Part shown: positions 53,720 through 62,485 of the stretch, piece by piece
Position numbering within the stretch: the first letter of the stretch is position 1
How the letters are laid out: each line of letters opens with the position of its first letter
Source: Undibacterium parvum
GTDB lineage: Bacteria > Pseudomonadota > Gammaproteobacteria > Burkholderiales > Burkholderiaceae_D
NCBI RefSeq assembly: GCF_003955735.1
Contig: NZ_CP034464.1
Coordinates: 3,534,001 to 3,598,000, forward strand
Length of the DNA: 64,000 bases
Reading direction: 5' to 3'
Translations under genes and position numbers: made by a program
The notes under the pieces: model-generated
What the model was told of the DNA's origin: nothing
Database searches by the model: none
What the model saw: the letters and a program-made list of their open reading frames with translations, nothing else

Positions 53720-54160
53720 CTTTGTCTCCTGTTGTTTTTTACATCTAGGAAGGTTTATATTTTTGTTCTAAGACTTTAGTGCTTGCGAATTGATAGCTAC
53801 AGCAATCAGGAAATGCGTCTTCAGCGAGGTTTTTGTGATGGGCATTTAGAATCTGATTGGCAGCCAGTATTGAAACTAAGCGCGACTACTGTCAATTTGC
53901 GTTGCAGCAAAAATAACTCAGAAAAAAATGGCGCATTTATCCACAAGCCTTAGTCAGCATCACTCTTGCTAAATTTAGAGTTTAAATTCTAATAACGGAA
54001 ACTGAGGCTTTTTTGAGCGATGCGCTTGCCTGTTAGAAACAAGGCTAGCGAACTGGAGGCCACCAAGCCTGGGCTTGAGCTTGAGGTAGGGTGCGGAAAC
54101 TTTGTAACGCTAGCTCTGCCAGCGTGCATAGCTCACGCAGCTAGCAGACCAGACTGGCTG
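53720..54160. other. Intergenic region, no gene seen
   Basis: About 440 bp upstream of the GDSL gene. AT-rich on the left, mixed on the right. I see no ORF with a good start, no repeat family member and no clear promoter. Confidence 0.4.
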
Positions 54161-54187
54161 GACTAGCGCATGGGCGCTGCGCTAGTC
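54161..54187 (-). terminator. Hairpin after the DUF4386 gene
   Basis: GACTAGCGC and GCGCTAGTC pair perfectly around a nine-base loop, 18 bases past the stop at 54205. No U-tract follows on the minus strand, so termination is uncertain. Confidence 0.45.
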
Positions 54188-54204
54188 GGGGACTTTAATT
54201 AAAA

Positions 54205-54891
54205 CTAAGTGCGGGCGTATCGTGCCTGATACCCAGGAACGGCAAAGCCCCGGTAGAGCAGGCTCAGGCTTAAGGCGAATAAGCTCAAGGCGATAGGTGC
54301 CAGCATCAGGCTAGGCATGTCTTGCATGAACAAGGCCATGCTAATGCCGCACATTTGGATAGGCGCTGCCAACATGCCGCAAACAGCGATGATGCGCGGT
54401 ACCAAATTAGAACGGTATAAGGCCAGACACATCACGAAGATAGCGCTGCCACCGATCAGTTTGTCGATATAGTGTATCCACTGGCGGCTAGCGCCAACCA
54501 TACTACGCAGTAGCTCAAACATTGCAGGATCTAGTCCCGGATGTTTGGCGAACTGCAGGCTCAGTGAGCGCATCGCCAGAAAATTGGCCTGCTCCATCGC
54601 CGTGGTGGCAACAACGATCCCACTCAAGATTAAATAAGCCAGTGCCAGCGACGGTGAAGATAGGCGCAATATCGGCCAGGCGAGGATAGCGACCGCCAAC
54701 ATCAAGGCGCTAGTTAATAGACCGAGTAGCGCGCCAGCGGTAAATAATAAAGGCATTTGTGCGCCATTCTGTAACCAACCCGCGCCTGAGAAAATAGGCG
54801 TGTTGAGGGCGAAGTTGTTCCCAAGCCCCAACAGCATAGCGATCAATAAGAGTGCACCTATCAGTTGCCCTGTTTGTTTTTCAGTATTCAT
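54205..54891 (-). CDS. DUF4386-like membrane protein
   Basis: An inner-membrane protein of 228 residues with about six hydrophobic segments. It opens with MNTEKQTGQLIGALLLIAML and contains ANFLAMRSLSLQF and HYIDKLIGGSAIFVMC, in keeping with DUF4386 proteins; function unknown. GAGGTTC lies just before the ATG pair at 54894/54891. The frame continues upstream to 55203, but that part translates repeat DNA (for example the GGGAGAGG hairpin) and is not a real N-terminus. Confidence 0.75.
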   Translation of the reverse strand: MNTEKQTGQLIGALLLIAMLLGLGNNFALNTPIFSGAGWLQNGAQMPLLFTAGALLGLLTSALMLAVAILAWPILRLSSPSLALAYLILSGIVVATTAMEQANFLAMRSLSLQFAKHPGLDPAMFELLRSMVGASRQWIHYIDKLIGGSAIFVMCLALYRSNLVPRIIAVCGMLAAPIQMCGISMALFMQDMPSLMLAPIALSLFALSLSLLYRGFAVPGYQARYART

Positions 54892-54894
54892 CAT

Positions 54895-55352
54895 GAACCT
54901 CGCGTAAGTAGAAATTGGTAGAAGTTGGGATCTTCCCTTAGCTTGCCGTTTCAGACAATTGGCGATGGACGGGTGACGGATAGGGTGTGCTAAAGCACGC
55001 TGCCTGATGACCAGTGACTTGGTCTCACCGGTTCTGCGGTAACTGTGCAGCCAGCGTTGAAAACTCCCTCGCCCGCTGGCGGGAGAGGGCCGGGGGCGGA
55101 ACAGGGAATTTGGATGGCATGCCATCCACCTGTGTAGCAATATTCGCTCGTAAGCGGATATGCGCCCTGCAAGGGAGGGTGATTGAGTAACGCTTGCCTT
55201 CAAATAGCTGATACGCTTAACACTACGAGAAATCGAATATTGCGCTTAATTTGGACCACCCTCATCCCAACCCTTCTCCCGCTCGCGGGAGAAGGGCTTT
55301 GTATAGCTGGCTGAACAGTTAGGTTTTGCGACTATTTTAAAATGGGCACCGC
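54895..55352. other. Intergenic region with hairpin repeats
   Basis: About 460 bp without a gene. It holds the imperfect hairpin CCCTCGCCCGCTGGCGGGAG with AGGG (55066-55089), the perfect palindrome at 55271-55296, and a partial end of the CACAGAG element (GGCTGAACAGTTAG near 55311). Confidence 0.5.
55271..55296. repeat. Perfect GC-rich palindrome
   Basis: CCCTTCTCCCGC and GCGGGAGAAGGG are exact inverted copies two bases apart. A weaker relative lies at 55066-55089. This kind of hairpin word is a typical dispersed intergenic repeat of proteobacteria. Confidence 0.8.
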
Positions 55353-55422
55353 GCTAACGCGCATATTCCATGCGCCTTGCCAAGCACACTGGCCTGCAAG
55401 GCGCATGGAATATGCGCGCTGG
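55353..55422. repeat. GCGCATATTCCATGCGC palindromic repeat, copy C
   Basis: GCTAACGCGCATATTCCATG and CATGGAATATGCGCGCTGG pair over about 70 bp. It is the most symmetrical copy in the window. Confidence 0.85.
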
Positions 55423-55546
55423 CAGGGCAGCTAGATGAAAACAATTATGGCAATACGTCTGCCGCGCGTTTGCTGGTCGCCGTTACCGCCTAAATGCCTT
55501 CGATCCCAATCGCAGCGTCCTACGAATTGAAATCGAGATTTTCAAT

Positions 55547-55573
55547 CCTTAACCTTAACCTTAACCCTAACCC
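55547..55573 (+). repeat. CCTTAA hexamer tandem repeat
   Basis: Three CCTTAA units followed by two CCCTAA-like units (about 27 bp), telomere-like in sequence. It lies 39 bp past the methyltransferase stop. No function is evident. Confidence 0.75.
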
Positions 55574-55611
55574 AGTCCCTAGAACGCCAGATTTGGGGGA
55601 CCCTGCGCCAG

Positions 55612-56430
55612 CTATCGTTGGACGATGACGATATGGGCTTGAATCTTGCCCTCGACGGCGCCATGCCCGAACCGTTTGCCGATTTCCGCTAGGGCCGCGT
55701 TGGTCGCCTCAAGCAGTCGTGACGCGTTTCTAGCCTCGATTTCGCTTCTGAGCAAGGTACCCTGGCAGTAAGCGATAGCAGGGATGTCGGGTGATGCGGC
55801 GCGACTCCTTGCTGCCAGTGTAGTGATTACAGCTTGACGCGTAAATCCGCCTTCGCTCAGCTGCCTTGCGATCACCGTTGTGTCGCTGTAACCATGCGGC
55901 GTACGCAGCATGAAGCGCGGTGGATCGTCGGGGAACATCTGCTGCAGTGCGAACGTGACAGTCTCTGCGAACTCATTTTGCTCGATCGCGTCCCACACGT
56001 TGAAGATGAAGGTGCCGCCCTTCCTGAGTACCCGTCTGGCCTCGGCGTACGCTTTTGGCTTGTCAGGAAAGAACATAGCGCCGAACTGGCATACGACGAC
56101 ATCAAAACTTTCGTTTAAAAAGGGCAACTGCATCGCGTCTGCTTGGCGCCACTCGACAGCGCGGCTAGTGCCGATTAAGGCAGCGCGATCAAGCATGGCC
56201 TGATTCAGATCGGTGGCGACGATCCGGACTTCAGGTGCCAGAACGTCTGCCAGTTGCCGTGTTACGACACCTGTTCCAGCTGCGATCTCTAGCAAGCATG
56301 TCGGCAGCAGCTTTGCCACACGCGCAGCGAGGTCAAGCGCATACGGCTCGAAGATTAAAGGAACCATGTACTGGTCGTATAGCTGCGGAATGGAACCGGT
56401 GAAGAGTCTATCTACATCAGATATAGGCAC
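55612..56430 (-). CDS. Class I SAM-dependent methyltransferase
   Basis: A 272-residue methyltransferase. Motif I is LLEIAAGTGVVTRQLA near 46-61, the acidic SAM-ribose residue is in VATDLNQAML, and motif IV is FDVVVCQFGAMFF. It resembles the UbiE/Methyltransf_11 group. The start is a GTG at 56430 with GGAGG six bases upstream. Substrate unknown. It precedes no obvious operon partner; the EamA gene upstream is on the same strand 164 bases away. Confidence 0.88.
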   Translation of the reverse strand: MPISDVDRLFTGSIPQLYDQYMVPLIFEPYALDLAARVAKLLPTCLLEIAAGTGVVTRQLADVLAPEVRIVATDLNQAMLDRAALIGTSRAVEWRQADAMQLPFLNESFDVVVCQFGAMFFPDKPKAYAEARRVLRKGGTFIFNVWDAIEQNEFAETVTFALQQMFPDDPPRFMLRTPHGYSDTTVIARQLSEGGFTRQAVITTLAARSRAASPDIPAIAYCQGTLLRSEIEARNASRLLEATNAALAEIGKRFGHGAVEGKIQAHIVIVQR

Positions 56431-56594
56431 GGAAACCTCCGGAAGTAGTTGTGCGCGCTAAGCTTGAGTTAGCCGATGGACACCCACAAATGAATAAAGA
56501 ACACAGCCGCAACGCTGCCAGTCCCATCGGTAATGGACTAGACATAGCACATTGATGTTAGAGCATGGAATACTTCTATGCAAGACCTGCGCTG

Positions 56595-57530
56595 CTAGTG
56601 CGATGTCGTCTTTGCTGCGGTACGTTTAGCTAGCACCCAGATGCTGAGTAAGAGCAGTGTTCCTCCTAGCCACTGAATGGCGCTGAGATGCTGGCCTAGC
56701 AGGACGGTAGATAAAACCACAGCGGTCAGCGGTTCAAGTAGCGTCGCGACGGTCAGTGCCGTGGGCTTTAAGCGTGCCGCGCCCCAACTGAAAGCAAGCA
56801 GTGCAAGCGCCGCGGTCACAACGCCCAGGTAAAGAAACCAAGCTTGTGGCGGGACCTCGGACGGCCACGAAAGCGGGCGATACAAGCCAAACAGACCCAT
56901 TGCGGCAGCAGCAACAACTGTTATGGACGCGGTGGCAGGGCCGGCGCCGAGCGCAATCGATATTCGTCCGCTGATCATAGAGAAGCCGGCGTAAAGCAGG
57001 GCAGAACCGACAGAAAACACGACACCGAGTAGGACTCCATTTGTCGCAGCGCTGGCCGGTTTCGGCCCATGCTGGGCGACTATGAACACAGTTCCGAGGA
57101 TCGCCCCTATGAGTGCCACTAGAAGTTGGGGATCTGCTCTTTCTTCTCCCCGAACGACGGCTATTGCGGTGACGATTACTGGCGGAAGGCAGAGGGCAAT
57201 CAATGTAGGGACAGCTGCGCCCATTTGTTCTATGCCCAGAAACCACAATAGCACGTAGCCCGCCATGGCAACTCCCGCCATGATGACGGTTCCGATCAAC
57301 GGCTGCAGTCGGTCCCACGAGATTCTTCGTCCGAAAGCAGCCAATAGTACGACCGCGCCAACCACGAACCTCCAGAACGAGATATTTTCAGGCGTGAAGC
57401 CGTGCCTCTCAACGAGCAGGCTAACAACCAAAGCACCAGTGCCCCAAAGTATGCCAGCACCGCAAGCGGCAACGAATGCCAAGCCAGTTGCTGGCGTCTG
57501 GGGTGTCGAGACGGACGCGGATGTGATCAT
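56595..57530 (-). CDS. EamA/DMT-family transporter
   Basis: An inner-membrane exporter of about 311 residues with ten helices in two EamA repeats. The first repeat starts FVAACGAGILWGTGALVV, the second VFSVGSALLYAGFSM. The chosen ATG at 57530 has AGG seven bases upstream; a longer frame begins at 57578. Substrates of such proteins are usually amino acids or metabolites. Codon use is richer in GC than the hypothetical genes that follow. Confidence 0.88.
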   Translation of the reverse strand: MITSASVSTPQTPATGLAFVAACGAGILWGTGALVVSLLVERHGFTPENISFWRFVVGAVVLLAAFGRRISWDRLQPLIGTVIMAGVAMAGYVLLWFLGIEQMGAAVPTLIALCLPPVIVTAIAVVRGEERADPQLLVALIGAILGTVFIVAQHGPKPASAATNGVLLGVVFSVGSALLYAGFSMISGRISIALGAGPATASITVVAAAAMGLFGLYRPLSWPSEVPPQAWFLYLGVVTAALALLAFSWGAARLKPTALTVATLLEPLTAVVLSTVLLGQHLSAIQWLGGTLLLLSIWVLAKRTAAKTTSH

Positions 57531-57653
57531 TTTGATGCCTAACGTCGAGCTAAACGGGACTGCGCATGACGCACACAAACCGAAGAGCTAATAATTGATA
57601 GAGTGCTGAACGTAGAAGCGCCTATTTGGGCAGTTTCCGAGTTGAGCGTGATG

Positions 57654-58169
57654 TTAAAGCACATAAACATTACTCTTCATCGCTTCCATTTTCAAAGCGC
57701 CAATCAAAGCATCGTTCTTCAAATATACGTGATGCGTAAAATCCCAACCCTCCATGTAAATAAGCTCTAAAGAAGGGATGATAATTATAAAACGACGAAC
57801 ATTACTTGCGAGATAAGACAAGGGCTTTAATGTTCTATTTTTTGCCACCTCAGAATTAAACGCTCGGAAACTAACTTTTCTCTTTTTATTGCGGCCAATG
57901 AATTTTGCAAGGTACGACTCGTAATTGGACGTGAGACCGCATATAAATGAATGTAGTTTGTCATCATTTATTTTTTGCTTTTCGGCTGACATTTCCTTGA
58001 ATTCTTCGAAAGCCTCTTTTTCTGATAACCAATGGTCGTAAACTGTTATGGCGACATGTCTATATCCTTCAACTTTTTCGTCGGTGATGACTTCTTTGAT
58101 GGTTGGAAATGAACTCAATAACTCTGAATGCAATTTCTGCTCTAGATTTCGAAAACGACGATTCGCCAT
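57654..58169 (-). CDS. Hypothetical protein, AT-rich gene
   Basis: A 171-residue soluble protein, rich in Lys and Glu, with no recognised domain. It has a predicted helical N-terminal half and a hydrophobic beta-like segment RRFIIIIPSLELIYMEG near 125-141. The gene is markedly more AT-rich than its neighbours, suggesting recent transfer. It is followed on the same strand by nothing close; the membrane-protein gene at 58244-58768 is upstream by 74 bases. Confidence 0.6.
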   Translation of the reverse strand: MANRRFRNLEQKLHSELLSSFPTIKEVITDEKVEGYRHVAITVYDHWLSEKEAFEEFKEMSAEKQKINDDKLHSFICGLTSNYESYLAKFIGRNKKRKVSFRAFNSEVAKNRTLKPLSYLASNVRRFIIIIPSLELIYMEGWDFTHHVYLKNDALIGALKMEAMKSNVYVL

Positions 58170-58243
58170 AGGATGAAATTTTGTGCTTTAACGCTGAATT
58201 GAGGTGCGCCGCAAAGCACAACTTATATGTAGAGAAAATATTT

Positions 58244-58768
58244 TCACGGCTTCACTCTCGAATGTAATGTTAAAGGGCGACACCCTCTGCGCAAGATATC
58301 TATTCCGCAAACGACAATAACTGATTGCATAATTGCGACAAGGGTACCGGTAACCCAATCTGGGAGGACGTAACTTAATGTTGTTCCGAAATACTGCCAG
58401 AAATAATATTTATTAGAGATGCCACCATCAAAAACTGCAAGGATAAAACCTGACGGAAACAAAACCGGCGCAAACGAGAATAAATATAAAAATTCAATCC
58501 CACTAAGTGATCCGTGCCCATATGCACGATCAAATGCCGCCAATTGAATCAATATACCGACATCGATCAACATCCACAGTCCCAATAGTTGAGCGATGTT
58601 TCTACCTTCTTGCCGAATGGCGCAAACAAACCAAGTCACCCAACAGAGTGCGAAGTAAATGCTTAAAAATAGAAATGGCCATTTTGCATTAATCATGCCA
58701 AAAGTGGCTGCAGCGAAACCACCTAGTGCCAATGTGTAGCCAAATTTTAGTATCCGTTTCATCGCCAT
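58244..58768 (-). CDS. Hypothetical membrane protein, AT-rich gene
   Basis: A 174-residue protein with four to five hydrophobic segments (for example FLFLSIYFALCWVTWFVCAI near 31-50 and FLYLFSFAPVLFPSGFILAV near 93-112). No family is recognised. Base composition is AT-rich like the next gene, and the two may have arrived together. The ATG at 58768 is followed by a second ATG two codons later. Confidence 0.6.
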   Translation of the reverse strand: MAMKRILKFGYTLALGGFAAATFGMINAKWPFLFLSIYFALCWVTWFVCAIRQEGRNIAQLLGLWMLIDVGILIQLAAFDRAYGHGSLSGIEFLYLFSFAPVLFPSGFILAVFDGGISNKYYFWQYFGTTLSYVLPDWVTGTLVAIMQSVIVVCGIDILRRGCRPLTLHSRVKP

Positions 58769-58851
58769 TTTTACACTTTAATGTAGAGTCAAGCGGACTG
58801 CCCGGCTGTTTACGCAGCTTCGCTTAAGCATCGGGTTCGGCCGCATGCCCG

Positions 58852-59700
58852 TCACGGTAGGGAACGCTTCCATGGTTTCCCGGATAGCCAATTGATGGCC
58901 TCTTGGCCTACTGCGCTTTCTATTCCAGTGAACCAATGGTTCGTGTCCGGCCCACATGGCGATTCATCATCCTTATTGGCAGCGCCGTTCACTGCAATCA
59001 TCGGAATATGCGTGGCCGCAGCGGCGGCGAAGGGGGCGACCCAGCAGGCGTCCTTGATGTGATGGACGAGTAGTACCGGAACCTTTTGCGAGGCCCAGTT
59101 TATCTTCGAGAGGCCGGGGCCAGCCAATGCGGTCGGCGTATTCGGCGGGGAAGCTTGGTGCAGTCCAGAAAAGAGCACGGCCGCACTGACCTGATCAGGC
59201 ATATTTTGCAAAATGTACCCGGCTGACACCGTGCCCCGGCTATGCGCCATGAGCACAAGGCGCGCTTTCGGAAAGCGACGCAGGATCTCGCGCATGACGG
59301 CCTTTAAATCAACTGCATGATTTGACGAGGCTCGATATTCCTGGCTCATATTCGTCTGATCTGAGGGCGCGTTTATGACCGCAACTGCGAACCCGTCTTG
59401 CATCAGTGCTTTTCGCTGGTCCGAGAAGAGATACGGGGCCTGCGCTTCGACGCGGCCGTCCTTCAAGCCCAAGCCGATGTTGCCAGGTCCGCCTGGAATT
59501 AGCAAAATGACGGTTTCCGGGTTCGATTGATGGGGCTCCCAAAGCAATATTGTCTGGGTCACCCCCGGGCGAGTCGTGAGACTGACCAGCTCATCGGCAT
59601 AGGCAAGGGGGCCGAATAGGAGCGCGATCGCCACGGCTAACATCGCACTCAATTGACGATGTATTGACATCAAGTCGTGGAAGGGCTTTTGTGCAATCAT
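58852..59700 (-). CDS. Exported alpha/beta hydrolase
   Basis: A 282-residue hydrolase. A signal peptide ends near AYADE (residue 36). The oxyanion region is LLIPGGPGNIGLG, the nucleophile Ser is in MAHSRGTVSAGY near residue 150, and a late His in TNHWFTGIE near 258 could complete the triad. AGG lies before the ATG at 59700; the ATG at 59670 is an alternative that shortens the leader. It probably acts in the periplasm on an ester or peptide. Confidence 0.83.
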   Translation of the reverse strand: MIAQKPFHDLMSIHRQLSAMLAVAIALLFGPLAYADELVSLTTRPGVTQTILLWEPHQSNPETVILLIPGGPGNIGLGLKDGRVEAQAPYLFSDQRKALMQDGFAVAVINAPSDQTNMSQEYRASSNHAVDLKAVMREILRRFPKARLVLMAHSRGTVSAGYILQNMPDQVSAAVLFSGLHQASPPNTPTALAGPGLSKINWASQKVPVLLVHHIKDACWVAPFAAAAATHIPMIAVNGAANKDDESPCGPDTNHWFTGIESAVGQEAINWLSGKPWKRSLP

Positions 59701-59998
59701 GGCTGCGGCCTAAGGAATAGCGTTTATCCGCCGCATCGGAACGCAAAAATAAAATCCGCGAGCTGCTTGCGGCGGATAAAACTTGTGGGGGCGAGCCGCC
59801 TGCGTGGCGGCCTCGTTGGAGATTGTAAACGATGCGTTTGCGGTATTGCTAGTAATTTGACATGTAATTCTAGCGCATCGACGAGGGAGTCCCGCAAATA
59901 TCCGGCCAGGCGCATTTTTCAACACAGGGCGGTAACGCGTAACAGTAGGGCAATGGGCTTTATCTATTGCGCCGTATCAAATCTCATAAACACCCCTG
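59701..59998. other. Intergenic region, no gene seen
   Basis: About 300 bp between the hydrolase start and the palindromic repeat at 59999. It contains two imperfect copies of a GCGGATAAA word near 59725 and 59773 (inverted) and no supported ORF. Confidence 0.35.
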
Positions 59999-60068
59999 CC
60001 AGCGCGCATATCCCATGCGCCTTTCCAGGCATACTGGCCGCAAACCCGCATGGGCTATGCGCCTTGGG
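59999..60068. repeat. GCGCATATTCCATGCGC palindromic repeat, copy D
   Basis: CCAGCGCGCATATCCCATGC and GCATGGGCTATGCGCCTTGG pair imperfectly over about 70 bp. The TCCC/GGG core changes are compensating on both arms, which suggests selection on the hairpin. It lies about 85 bp past the reductase stop. Confidence 0.8.
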
Positions 60069-60152
60069 CTAGGTGCTTGCGGGAATTTTGCACACACAGC
60101 CTGCACCGCAAATAATGTGCGAGGCAGGCGCTGAGTGCATTGCTAAGGCGGT

Positions 60153-61367
60153 TCAGGCAGCCAGCTTGGCTGCTTTTGCTGCACTCATTTCTGCCAGTAA
60201 GACGGTGCGCTGTTTGGCGTCTTGCGGGGCGACCGCAAAGCCTGTCATGCGTTGCTGGTCGTCGTAAAAACGGCAGATGGTGATGCCCTCGTTTTGTTCG
60301 CATTGCCACTGGCCTAGCGCTGCCAGTTGCGGGGCGGGGGCGATCAGGGCGATAGAGTAACTCGGGGTTTTGACGATCACCGGTGCAGGCTTAAGTTCTA
60401 TCTGTGTGACGTCGCCGGTTAAGCTGCGGGCGATGGCGCGCGCGGCCGTCATGATAGGCGCGATGTAGGGCAATACCGGGCGGCTGCCGTCTTCTGGATT
60501 GGTGTATTGGGCGCAGTCGCCCAGCGCATACACGTCGGGTGCGCTGCTCATGCCGGTGGTGTCGACTAAAATGCCGCGCTCGGTGTCTATGCCCGCGGCC
60601 TGTGCCAGACGCAGATCGGCGCGCAAACCTACTGCCGACAAGACCAAATCCGTTTCAAATGTGCTGCCGTTACTCAGCTTGACTTGCAACACCGGGCTGC
60701 TGTTGGCGCGGCCGTTTTTGGAAATATCTATGCTGGCGGCGGTGCTGCCGAGTTGCATCTGTACTCCGCGTTGCTCCAGTGCGCATTGCAGGGCGATAGA
60801 AATCGGCTTGGGTGCCAGTGCCGCCAATGGCAAAGCGTTAGGATCGACCAGAGTGACCAGATGCCCAGCCCCCGCCAGATCGTCGGCAAACTCGCAGCCG
60901 ATTAAACCGGCACCGAGTATGGTGATGCGGCAGGCCTCGCCATGCGCGCTGATGCGCTGGCGCAGTGCGGCGTAATCGCCGACATTATTCACCGATAACA
61001 CCTGCCCGGCAGCGTCGCCAGCGATCGGCAAACGGATGGGCTGGGCACCAACTGCGATCACCAGCTTGTCGTACTCAAAATCGCCAGCGCTGGTGTGGAT
61101 GGTTTTTGTCGCCGGCGTAATCTGCGTGACTACTGTGTGCGGCAAGATGGTGGCCTTGAGTTGTTCTGCCATTTGCGCGGCGCTCTGGCTGACCAGTTGC
61201 GCTGCCTGTTTGTTTTGCGCAAAAGCGTTGGACAGCATGGGTTTGGAGTAAAAACCACCATCATCGCTGCTGATGATCAAGAGGGGCCGCACTTGGTCGA
61301 GCTTGCGTAATTCGCGCGCTACGCTGTAGGCGGCCATGCCGCTACCGATGATGATGGTGTTATGCAT
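60153..61367 (-). CDS. FAD-dependent rubredoxin reductase-like oxidoreductase
   Basis: A flavoprotein of 404 residues that would pass electrons from NAD(P)H to rubredoxin. The first FAD motif is IIGSGMAAYSVAREL, the NAD(P)H motif ILGAGLIGCEFADDL near 150, and the second FAD motif VYALGDCAQY near 278. Length and layout fit the rubredoxin/ferredoxin reductase group. The start touches the rubredoxin stop (TAAATG), so the two are coupled. The last third includes a small C-terminal domain. Confidence 0.9.
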   Translation of the reverse strand: MHNTIIIGSGMAAYSVARELRKLDQVRPLLIISSDDGGFYSKPMLSNAFAQNKQAAQLVSQSAAQMAEQLKATILPHTVVTQITPATKTIHTSAGDFEYDKLVIAVGAQPIRLPIAGDAAGQVLSVNNVGDYAALRQRISAHGEACRITILGAGLIGCEFADDLAGAGHLVTLVDPNALPLAALAPKPISIALQCALEQRGVQMQLGSTAASIDISKNGRANSSPVLQVKLSNGSTFETDLVLSAVGLRADLRLAQAAGIDTERGILVDTTGMSSAPDVYALGDCAQYTNPEDGSRPVLPYIAPIMTAARAIARSLTGDVTQIELKPAPVIVKTPSYSIALIAPAPQLAALGQWQCEQNEGITICRFYDDQQRMTGFAVAPQDAKQRTVLLAEMSAAKAAKLAA

Positions 61368-61532
61368 TTAGATTTCCACCATATCGAAGTCAGCTTTGGT
61401 CACGCCGCAATCCGGGCATTCCCAGTCTTCCGGGATATCTACCCAGCGGGTACCGGCAGCGATGCCTTCTTCTGGCAAGCCCAGTGCTTCTTCATAGATG
61501 AAACCGCAAACGACGCATTGATAAGTTTTCAT
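61368..61532 (-). CDS. Rubredoxin
   Basis: A 54-residue one-iron electron carrier. Both Cys pairs are present: CVVCG at residues 6-10 and CPDCG at 39-43, with the usual YEEALG and WVDIPEDWE between them. The start ATG is at 61532 and the stop is directly followed by the reductase ATG. It would shuttle electrons from the reductase to rubrerythrin encoded 56 bases upstream. Confidence 0.96.
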   Translation of the reverse strand: MKTYQCVVCGFIYEEALGLPEEGIAAGTRWVDIPEDWECPDCGVTKADFDMVEI

Positions 61533-61588
61533 GATGTAAATTCCTAGAGTATTTAAATTTTTTGGATTAATTCAACTAAGCCGACAAA

Positions 61589-62068
61589 TTAAGCTGGATT
61601 CGCCGCTAACACACCGCGATAGTGATTAGCATGGCGCTCTTCTACTTTTGCCAGCGCGGCGAAACGTTTGGCCGCGATCTCTAAGGTGCGCTGAAAGTTT
61701 TCTGCGTGCTCTTTTGATTCGGCGATCTGCTCGTCGTATTCGGCCACGGCAGCGTGCTGGCCTTCTTCGATTGCGAGGTGGCGGAACTTCGGATACATCT
61801 CGGTGTATTCATAGGTCTCGCCTTCTATCGCGATCTCTAGCGCGCGCTGCGGCGTCATCTGGGCTTTTGGGTACAGTAAATCAAGGTGACCAAAGGCGTG
61901 CATGACTTCTTGATCGGCAGTGGCTTCAAACGCCAGCGCGATGTCTTCGGCACCGGCAGCGCGTGCCAGTTTGGCGAAGTAGCGGTATTTGATATGCGCC
62001 ATGGATTCGCCGGCAAAGGCGGCTTCGAGGTTTTGGATGGTGACGGATGGGGTGGCTGTGTGACTCAT
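61589..62068 (-). CDS. Rubrerythrin, ferritin-like domain only
   Basis: A di-iron peroxidase of 159 residues that would reduce hydrogen peroxide. Iron ligands fit NLEAAFAGESMAHIKYRYFA, DQEVMHAFGH and GETYEYTEMYPKF with EEGQHAAVAEYDEQI. The C-terminal rubredoxin domain of classical rubrerythrin is missing; instead a separate rubredoxin is encoded next in the operon. GGAGAGC lies before the ATG. The three genes form a peroxide-reducing chain. Confidence 0.92.
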   Translation of the reverse strand: MSHTATPSVTIQNLEAAFAGESMAHIKYRYFAKLARAAGAEDIALAFEATADQEVMHAFGHLDLLYPKAQMTPQRALEIAIEGETYEYTEMYPKFRHLAIEEGQHAAVAEYDEQIAESKEHAENFQRTLEIAAKRFAALAKVEERHANHYRGVLAANPA

Positions 62069-62347
62069 ATTGCTCTCCTGGTGGTGATCTTAAACTGGCT
62101 AAATTAAAAGTGGCTTGCTTGCTGATTGGGTTCCATCTTAGGCTTCACTGCGTTATTTGTAAAAACAATTGATTTAATTTAATTGATAGTCGTTGACTAT
62201 ATCAAGCCGGATGCTAGAGCGGAAACGCGATGCCCCTACACTGAAAAACACTCTTAGCTTATGCAAAAAAAAATATTAACTTCGTACAAATACGTATCTA
62301 GTTGAAAGCTTCGGTCTGCTAGAATCACAGCCCAATACTCCGTTTTA
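62069..62347. other. Intergenic region upstream of the rubrerythrin operon
   Basis: AT-rich spacer of about 280 bp that must hold the operon promoter. A near-palindrome TTGATTTAATTTAATTGAT lies at 62169-62187. No gene is seen. Confidence 0.4.
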
Positions 62348-62447
62348 GGACTTACGCAAAATTGTTCCAGCTAGGCGTACCGCCGATGACAGTACTTGAG
62401 TACGGCAAGGCGGATACAAGGACGCTGGAGCGGTTTTGCGTAAGTCC
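62348..62447 (+). repeat. MITE-like repeat, ACTTACGCAAAA family, copy 4
   Basis: A 100-bp copy with the best-preserved ends: GGACTTACGCAAAATTGTTC plus CAGC on the left, and GCTGGAGCGGTTTTGCGTAA plus GTCC on the right, about 24 bp inverted with three or four mismatches. It lies 38 bp before the maeB start. Confidence 0.88.
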
Positions 62448-62485
62448 CAAGTTTTTAGTAAGCTCACAAGAAGGAATCGACCAGC

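Noticed and set aside
54892..55203. N-terminal 100 residues of the DUF4386 frame
   Set aside because: They translate hairpin repeat DNA, and a good start with GAGG lies at 54891.
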